This document shows, piece by piece, positions 5,788 through 9,822 of a stretch of 9,822 nt of DNA (position 1 is the stretch's first letter; every line of letters begins with the position of its first letter). Both the position numbers and the translations under genes were made by a program. Below the pieces are notes generated by a model. It did not search any database and was not told the origin of the DNA. It saw only the letters and a list, made by a program, of their open reading frames with translations. The DNA is from an uncultured Desulfuromonas sp. (GTDB taxonomy: Bacteria; Desulfobacterota; Desulfuromonadia; Desulfuromonadales; Trichloromonadaceae), in NCBI GenBank assembly GCA_937982495.1, contig CALJLX010000300.1, forward strand, positions 1-9,822. Reading direction: 5' to 3'.

Positions 5788-5811
5788 AGCAGATTTCCCA
5801 CGCACCGCCAA
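5783..5811 (-). promoter_or_regulatory. Weak promoter candidate for rpe
   Basis: On the minus strand TTGGCG (5811-5806) is followed after 17 bases by TAAAAA (5788-5783), each matching four of six sigma70 positions. It lies just past the hairpin ending rsmB and would give a leader of about 70 bases. The -10 overlaps the A/T-armed hairpin. This is the best promoter match in the gap but it is not strong. Confidence 0.3.
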
Positions 5812-5837
5812 AACAAATAATCCCGCCTCACAGCGGG
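5809..5837 (-). terminator. Candidate intrinsic terminator of rsmB
   Basis: CCCGC (5822-5826) pairs with GCGGG (5833-5837) around a 6-base loop that contains the rsmB stop codon. On the minus strand it is followed by the T-rich ATTATTTGTTTT. The stem is only five G-C pairs, so termination may be partial. Confidence 0.4.
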
Positions 5838-7183
5838 CGGCGGCGCAGGGCGGCGGCAAAAAAGGCATCCATGCCGGTATCGGCTCGCCGCCAGGTGCGT
5901 AGCCGGCCATCCTCCCCGAAAAGCTCCCGCCAGGCCGGCGGCACACTTTCGCGAAGATCGTCCGCGACAAAGTCGGGATGGGTGGCGAGAAAGGCCTGGA
6001 CGACGCCGTCGGTCTCTTCCTCGGTGAGAGTGCAGACCGAATAGAGCAGGCGCCCGCCGGGCTTGACCAGGGTTGCCGTGTTGGCGAGAATCGCCCGCTG
6101 CTGCTCGGCCATCTGTGCGATATCGGCGGCGGTGCGCCGCCAGCGGATTTCCGGGTTGCGCCGCAGCACGCCGAGGCCGCTGCACGGGGCATCGACCAGT
6201 ATGGCATCGAAACTCGCCGGGGCGAGAAAGGGCGGCGGCTGCGTCAGATCCCAGGCGCGGGCGGTGATCCCCCGGCAACCGAGACGGGCGGCGCCGCTAG
6301 TTACCAGCCGTGCCCGCTGGGGATGGAGATCGAGGGCCAGCACTTCCACCGCGTTGTCCCCCAGGGCACAGAGGTGGGTGGTCTTGCCTCCCGGCGCGGC
6401 GCAGGCGTCGAGGATCTTCTCGCCGGGTTTCGGCGCCAGCAGATGGGCGATGAGCATGCTCGCCTCGTCCTGCACCTGATACCAGCCCTCGGCGTCGCCG
6501 GGCAGACTTGCTCCACCCCGGTGGCCGATCACCACCCCCTCGGGGGCGAAACGGGTCGGCGTTCCCTCCAACCCCCGACTACTCAGCTCGGCGAGAAAAT
6601 CCTCGCGACCGATTTTCAGGGTATTGACCCGCACCGTGAAGGGGGCCGGTTGCAGCAGGGCATCGGCCAGGGCCACCGCCGCCTCGCCGCCGAAGCGCCG
6701 GGGCCAGGAGCGGGCCAGCCAGTGGGGAAAAGCGGCCAGCTTTTCCAGGTAGACGACGGGCTCGGTCGCATCGGGCCAGGGGATTTCTTCCCGTTGCCGG
6801 ATCAGATTGCGCAGGATGCCGTTGATGAAACCGGTGGCCCGTTCCAGTTGCTCGCGCCGGGCCAGCTCCACCGTTTCATGCACGGCGGCCGGAGCCGGGA
6901 CCTTGTCGAGGAAGAGAATCTGGTAAGCGCCGAGGCGCAGCAGATTGAGGACGCGCGGCTCGACCTTGGCCAGCGGCTTGCCGGACAGGCGGGCCAGGGC
7001 GAAATCGAGCCGTCCGCGCCGACGCAGGGTGCCGTAGACCAGTTCGGTGGCCAGCCCCCGGTCGCGGGGATCGAGGCGGGCCGACTGCTGAAAGGCGGCG
7101 TCGAGGGCGAGGTCGGCGTAAGCCCCCTCATCGACCCGGCAGAGGACGGAAAAAGCCAGTTGGCGGGGGTTGGCGGAAGACAA
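5828..7183 (-). CDS. rsmB: 16S rRNA (cytosine(967)-C(5))-methyltransferase
   Basis: This 451-residue protein has an N-terminal NusB-like RNA-binding domain (about 5-135) and a C-terminal SAM-dependent methyltransferase domain (about 235-450). Key motifs are DACAAPGGKT (259-268, SAM site), DAPCSGLG (331-338, Cys334) and YSVCTLTEEE (381-390, Cys384); the two cysteines are the product-release and nucleophilic residues of RNA m5C methyltransferases. It methylates 16S rRNA at C967 (E. coli numbering), near the P-site. The length is normal. The start is TTG at 7183-7181: AAAGGA at 7196-7191 gives a 7-base gap, and the protein begins SSANPRQLAF as expected; an overlapping out-of-frame ATG at 7191 is not used. 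The htpX terminator sits just before its ribosome binding site and no promoter is visible after it, so the source of its transcript is unclear. Confidence 0.95.
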   Translation of the reverse strand: MSSANPRQLAFSVLCRVDEGAYADLALDAAFQQSARLDPRDRGLATELVYGTLRRRGRLDFALARLSGKPLAKVEPRVLNLLRLGAYQILFLDKVPAPAAVHETVELARREQLERATGFINGILRNLIRQREEIPWPDATEPVVYLEKLAAFPHWLARSWPRRFGGEAAVALADALLQPAPFTVRVNTLKIGREDFLAELSSRGLEGTPTRFAPEGVVIGHRGGASLPGDAEGWYQVQDEASMLIAHLLAPKPGEKILDACAAPGGKTTHLCALGDNAVEVLALDLHPQRARLVTSGAARLGCRGITARAWDLTQPPPFLAPASFDAILVDAPCSGLGVLRRNPEIRWRRTAADIAQMAEQQRAILANTATLVKPGGRLLYSVCTLTEEETDGVVQAFLATHPDFVADDLRESVPPAWRELFGEDGRLRTWRRADTGMDAFFAAALRRRPL

Positions 7184-7203
7184 AAAGGCATCCTTTCAGA
7201 CGG

Positions 7204-7237
7204 AAAAAGCCAGGGGCATGCACGGCACACCCCTGGC
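7204..7237 (-). terminator. Strong intrinsic terminator after htpX
   Basis: GCCAGGGG (7209-7216) pairs exactly with CCCCTGGC (7230-7237). The 13-base loop can add a further TGC/GCA pairing, and on the minus strand the stem is followed directly by TTTTT (7208-7204). It begins 26 bases past the htpX stop and ends 8 bases before the rsmB ribosome binding site, so it could also act as an attenuator of rsmB. Confidence 0.8.
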
Positions 7238-7262
7238 CGACGGGACTGGGTGGAGTGGGGGA

Positions 7263-8093
7263 TCAGGCCGCCGCCATGCTCTCCAGACGCCGCACCCGCT
7301 CTTCCACCGGCGGATGGGTGGAAAAGAGGGATTTGAGCCCGGCGCCGCGCAGCGGGCTGACGATGAACATGTGCGCCGTGGCTTCGTTGACCCGGTGCAT
7401 CGGCTGACGGCTGTTGGCCGCTTCGAGCTTGCGCAGGGCGCTGGCCAGACAGAGGGGATTGCCGGAGAGCTTGGCGCCACCCTTGTCGGCCTCGTACTCC
7501 CGGGAGCGGGAGACCGCCATCTGCACCAGCATGGCGGCCAGGGGGGCGAGAACCATCATCAGGATCATGGCGATCGGGTTGCTGTCCTCGTCGTCCCGAC
7601 CGCCGAAGAGCAGGGACCACTGAGCCATATGCGACAAGTAGGAAATCGCCCCGGCGATGGTCGCGGCGATGGAGCCGATGAGGATGTCGCGGTGCATGAC
7701 GTGGCTCATTTCGTGGGCCATGACCCCCATCAACTCCTCGCGACTGAGAATTTGCAAAATCCCATCCGTCGCCGCAACCACCGCATGTTTCGGATTGCGG
7801 CCGGTGGCGAAGGCATTGGGGGTCGGCTGTGGCAGGATGTAGACCTTCGGCATGGGCAGGGCGTTGCGCCGGCAGATCTCTTCGACCACCTCGAAGAGGG
7901 GGCCGGCGGCGACTTCCACCCCCCGATACATCTTGATGACGATCTTGTCGGAGAACCAGTAGGAGCCGAGATTCATCACGGCGGCCATGACCAGGGCGAA
8001 GAGCGCTCCCCCCTGCCCGCCGAGGGCGCCGCCGGCGGCGACCAGCACCAGGGTCAGCAGGGTCATGAGCAAGGCGGTACGCAGGGTATTCAT
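7263..8093 (-). CDS. htpX: Membrane zinc metalloprotease HtpX (M48 family)
   Basis: The protein (276 residues from the second Met) is an M48 peptidase. It has two N-terminal hydrophobic segments (about 4-22 and 30-47), the zinc motif HEMSH (127-131), two more hydrophobic stretches (about 137-156 and 174-194) and SREYEAD (197-203), whose first Glu (199) supplies the third zinc ligand. NPKHAVVAATDGIL and SYWFSDKIVIKMYR are typical of HtpX. It acts at the inner membrane with a cytoplasmic active site, degrading misfolded membrane proteins alongside FtsH. Two adjacent ATG codons are present (8096 and 8093); GAGGTG lies only two bases before the first and five before the second, so the second is preferred. 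It has its own promoter and terminator, making it an independent unit between fmt and rsmB. No heat-shock sigma-factor promoter was recognised. Confidence 0.95.
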   Translation of the reverse strand: MNTLRTALLMTLLTLVLVAAGGALGGQGGALFALVMAAVMNLGSYWFSDKIVIKMYRGVEVAAGPLFEVVEEICRRNALPMPKVYILPQPTPNAFATGRNPKHAVVAATDGILQILSREELMGVMAHEMSHVMHRDILIGSIAATIAGAISYLSHMAQWSLLFGGRDDEDSNPIAMILMMVLAPLAAMLVQMAVSRSREYEADKGGAKLSGNPLCLASALRKLEAANSRQPMHRVNEATAHMFIVSPLRGAGLKSLFSTHPPVEERVRRLESMAAA

Positions 8094-8156
8094 CATTTCA
8101 CCTCGTTCGCGGTTTTTTCAGCCTTCACCGTCGGGCGGGAACTCCCTCATGCCGCA

Positions 8157-8185
8157 ACTATAATCACGGCAACACAACCAGGCAA
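8157..8185 (-). promoter_or_regulatory. Sigma70-type promoter of htpX
   Basis: On the minus strand TTGCCT (8185-8180) and TATAGT (8162-8157) are separated by 17 bases. Transcription would begin near 8150 and give a leader of about 55 bases. Five of six -10 positions and four of six -35 positions match consensus. It lies in the 133-base gap after fmt, which otherwise holds no clear terminator. Confidence 0.65.
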
Positions 8186-8226
8186 GGGGCGGCGCCGTGA
8201 AAATTCCGCGACGGTGGCAAGCCGGC

Positions 8227-9174
8227 CTAATCCGAACCGAGGCGGGTTCCGGGAGGCAGCGGACAACCGCGTAGGAAATCGCCTGCGGCCAGGCGTTTTT
8301 TCCCCGGCAACTGCAATTCGCCGACCCGCAGCACCCCCTCGCCGCAGGCGATACGCACCCCGGCGGCATCGGCTTCGAGGACCGTCCCCGGCGCGCCGCT
8401 TCCCGTTTCCGGCGCGGTGCGGGCGATTTTCAGCACCTCGTCGCGCAGCTGGGTGTAGGCTCCGGGCCAGGGATCGAGACCGCGTACCTGATTGTGGATC
8501 CGCGCGGCGGACCGCCCCCAGTCGATGAGCCCGTCTTCCTTTTTGAGCATCGGCGCATAATTGCTGAGGGCGTCATCCTGTTTTTCCCCTTTCAGCGTCC
8601 CGGCGCAGAGTCGGCGCAGAGTCTCCTCCATCGCCTCGCGGCCGAGAAGGGCCAAGCGGTCGTGGACTTCGCCGGCGGTTTCGAGGGGGCCGATGGGGGT
8701 GACGCGTTTGATCAGCATATCGCCCGTATCGAGGCCGACATCCATATACATGGTGGTCACGCCGGTCTCCGTTTCGCCGTCGATGATCGCCTTGTTGATC
8801 GGCGCCGCCCCCCGGTAACGAGGGAGAAGCGAGGCGTGCACGTTGATGCAGCCGTAGCGGGGGATTTCCAGCACGCTCTTGGGCAGGATCTGCCCATAGG
8901 CGACGACCACGATCAGATCGGGGGCGATGGCGCGCAGTTCCTCGACCACCTCGGGCTGACGCAGCTTGAGGGGCTGATGGACGGCGATGCCGTGTTTGAG
9001 CGCCAGTTCCTTGACCGGCGGCGGGGTCAACTGGTTGCCCCGGCCCTTGGGCCGGTCCGGCTGGGTGTAGACGGCGCGCAGGTCGAGACCGAAGTCGAGC
9101 AGGCCTTGCAGGGTGGCCAGGGCGAACTCCGGCGTCCCCATGAAAACGGTACGGATATCCTGAGGCTTGATCAC
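8227..9174 (-). CDS. fmt: Methionyl-tRNA formyltransferase
   Basis: The 315-residue protein transfers a formyl group from 10-formyl-THF to initiator Met-tRNA. It has the N-terminal Rossmann-type formyltransferase domain (about 7-210), with VFMGTPEFA (10-18), the catalytic Asn111 and His113 in NVHASLLPRYRGAAP, and Asp149 in DVGLDTGD, followed by an OB-like C-terminal domain (about 211-315) that binds tRNA. The length matches E. coli Fmt. The start is GTG at 9174-9172, overlapping the def stop in a GTGA four-base overlap, with GGGAG five bases before it; there is no better ATG. It is therefore translationally coupled to def, which removes the formyl group after synthesis. Confidence 0.96.
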   Translation of the reverse strand: MIKPQDIRTVFMGTPEFALATLQGLLDFGLDLRAVYTQPDRPKGRGNQLTPPPVKELALKHGIAVHQPLKLRQPEVVEELRAIAPDLIVVVAYGQILPKSVLEIPRYGCINVHASLLPRYRGAAPINKAIIDGETETGVTTMYMDVGLDTGDMLIKRVTPIGPLETAGEVHDRLALLGREAMEETLRRLCAGTLKGEKQDDALSNYAPMLKKEDGLIDWGRSAARIHNQVRGLDPWPGAYTQLRDEVLKIARTAPETGSGAPGTVLEADAAGVRIACGEGVLRVGELQLPGKKRLAAGDFLRGCPLPPGTRLGSD

Positions 9175-9689
9175 AGCTGCTCCCGTTGCTGTTCGAGGAT
9201 TTTTTTGTATTTCTTGCGGAAAAGCCCCCGTTTCAGGGGGGAAAGGCGGTCGACGAAGAGAATCCCGTCGAGGTGGTCGAGCTCGTGCTGGATGCAGATC
9301 GCCAAGAGCCCGTCAGCCTCCAGTTCCCACGCCTGCCCCTCCACATCCCGGTAGCGGACCCGCACCCGGGCGGCGCGGTCAACCTTGGCGTAGTAGGAAG
9401 GAACGGAGAGGCAGCCCTCCTCCTCGCAGGATTCCCCCTCGCGGGCGACGATCTCGGGGTTGATCAGGGTATGCAATTGCGGCGGCTCCCCCTCGCGGGC
9501 GCAATCGATGACCGCCAGCCGCCGCGAGACTCCGACCTGGGGAGCGGCCAACCCGACCCCGGGAGCGGCGTACATGGTCTCGGCCATGTCGGCGGCCAGC
9601 TGTTTGAGGGCGCCGTCGAAAACCTCCACCGGCTGCGCCGTCTGTTTCAGAACCGGATCGGGATAGTGTCGAATCGCTAGAATGGCCAT
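9171..9689 (-). CDS. def: Peptide deformylase
   Basis: The 172-residue protein removes the N-formyl group from new polypeptides at the ribosome exit. All three deformylase motifs are intact: GVGLAAPQVG (44-53), EEGCLSVP (90-97, metal ligand Cys93) and QHELDHLDG (134-142, metal ligands His135 and His139, catalytic Glu136), so it should bind Fe2+ or another divalent metal and be active. The C-terminus ends in a basic stretch, FRKKYKKILEQQREQL, a helix typical of Gram-negative (type I) deformylases that contacts the ribosome. The ATG at 9689 gives MAILAIRHYPDPVL, the usual family start; its ribosome binding site is a modest GAG. It is first gene of the def-fmt operon behind a near-consensus promoter. 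Confidence 0.97.
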   Translation of the reverse strand: MAILAIRHYPDPVLKQTAQPVEVFDGALKQLAADMAETMYAAPGVGLAAPQVGVSRRLAVIDCAREGEPPQLHTLINPEIVAREGESCEEEGCLSVPSYYAKVDRAARVRVRYRDVEGQAWELEADGLLAICIQHELDHLDGILFVDRLSPLKRGLFRKKYKKILEQQREQL

Positions 9690-9741
9690 GGTTGAATCTC
9701 ATCGGATGAAATCCTGCGTCGAAGAAAAATCGCGAAGCCGG

Positions 9742-9771
9742 ATCATACGTTCAGGACGGCGGGGTTGTCAA
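9742..9771 (-). promoter_or_regulatory. Strong sigma70-type promoter of def-fmt
   Basis: On the minus strand a perfect -35 TTGACA (9771-9766) is followed after 18 bases by TATGAT (9747-9742), five of six matches to the -10 consensus. Transcription would begin near 9735, giving a leader of about 46 bases before the def ATG. This is the best promoter match in the window. Confidence 0.75.
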
Positions 9772-9777
9772 CTGCGG

Positions 9778-9822
9778 CTAGGGGCGACCGGCGACCAGCC
9801 AACGCCCGAGATTGGCCGCCAA
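9778..9822 (-). CDS. Possible C-terminal end of an upstream gene, unidentified
   Basis: Reading the minus strand inward from the right edge, 14 codons (LAANLGRWLVAGRP) end in TAG at 9780-9778, seven bases before the def -35 box. This frame is favoured over the other two because both of those end inside the def promoter. The fragment is too short to identify, and the edge could equally be non-coding or belong to a divergent plus-strand gene upstream region. Confidence 0.25.
   Translation of the reverse strand: MAANLGRWLVAGRP

Noticed and set aside
6802..7620. A 272-codon minus-strand frame overlapping the ends of htpX and rsmB, including an ATG at 7191 near the rsmB ribosome binding site.
   Set aside because: It is out of frame with both genes, is Arg/Pro/Ser-rich and lacks motifs; the TTG at 7183 in the rsmB frame has the better spacing.
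5978..8528. Two 452-codon open frames on the plus strand over rsmB, htpX and fmt.
   Set aside because: Both cross gene boundaries of confidently identified minus-strand genes and have no protein-like signature.
9783..9796. A tandem GGCGACC repeat near the right edge.
   Set aside because: There are only two 7-base copies in GC-rich DNA, too few to suggest a repeat array or origin iterons.

Overview
This window is GC-rich and densely coded and looks like chromosomal core DNA from a Gram-negative anaerobe. The likeliest group is the Desulfuromonadia (Geobacter/Desulfuromonas/Geoalkalibacter relatives). That placement is inferred from the Geobacter-type SfrB-like N-terminus at the left edge, a c-type haem sensor (CxxCH) with HAMP and PAS domains, and a homocysteine methyltransferase/MTHFR fusion beside def-fmt-rsmB-rpe housekeeping genes. 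No transposase, phage gene, CRISPR array, tRNA or rRNA was seen. Almost every gene is on the minus strand; only a small glutaredoxin is on the plus strand.

Layout in the minus-strand direction of transcription, from right to left. A strong sigma70-type promoter (about 9742-9771) drives def (peptide deformylase) and fmt (Met-tRNA formyltransferase), which overlap by four bases; these are the two enzymes that add and remove the N-formyl group. Next is htpX (membrane zinc protease), a self-contained unit with its own promoter (8157-8185) and a strong intrinsic terminator (7204-7237). Then come rsmB (16S rRNA m5C methyltransferase, TTG start) and, after 123 bp holding a terminator-like hairpin, a tight run of rpe (ribulose-phosphate 3-epimerase), a Nudix CoA-pyrophosphatase-like gene and a DUF3365 haem sensor with no output domain. 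After an 87-bp gap with an 11-bp-stem hairpin comes a bifunctional homocysteine S-methyltransferase/methylenetetrahydrofolate reductase, whose 3' end overlaps the convergent glutaredoxin gene by 23 bp.

Left part: the glutaredoxin has a recognisable promoter (983-1010). Divergent from it is a small putative lipoprotein of unknown family. Bases 228-541 hold no convincing gene but contain two inverted repeats, a candidate promoter overlapped by a TGTATACA palindrome, and a leader hairpin. They precede the N-terminal 75 codons of an SfrB-like NADPH-dependent oxidoreductase that runs off the left edge.

Functionally the window combines translation initiation and ribosome modification (def, fmt, rsmB), one-carbon/methionine metabolism (the MTHFR fusion, linked to fmt through folate), carbon metabolism (rpe), membrane quality control (htpX) and redox functions (glutaredoxin, SfrB-like protein, haem sensor). 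I did not find a clearly new multi-gene system. The points most worth a second look are the output-less haem sensor, the two hairpins in gene leaders (before rsmB and before the methionine gene), the fusion enzyme with no cobalamin domain, and the palindromic promoter region of the SfrB-like gene.
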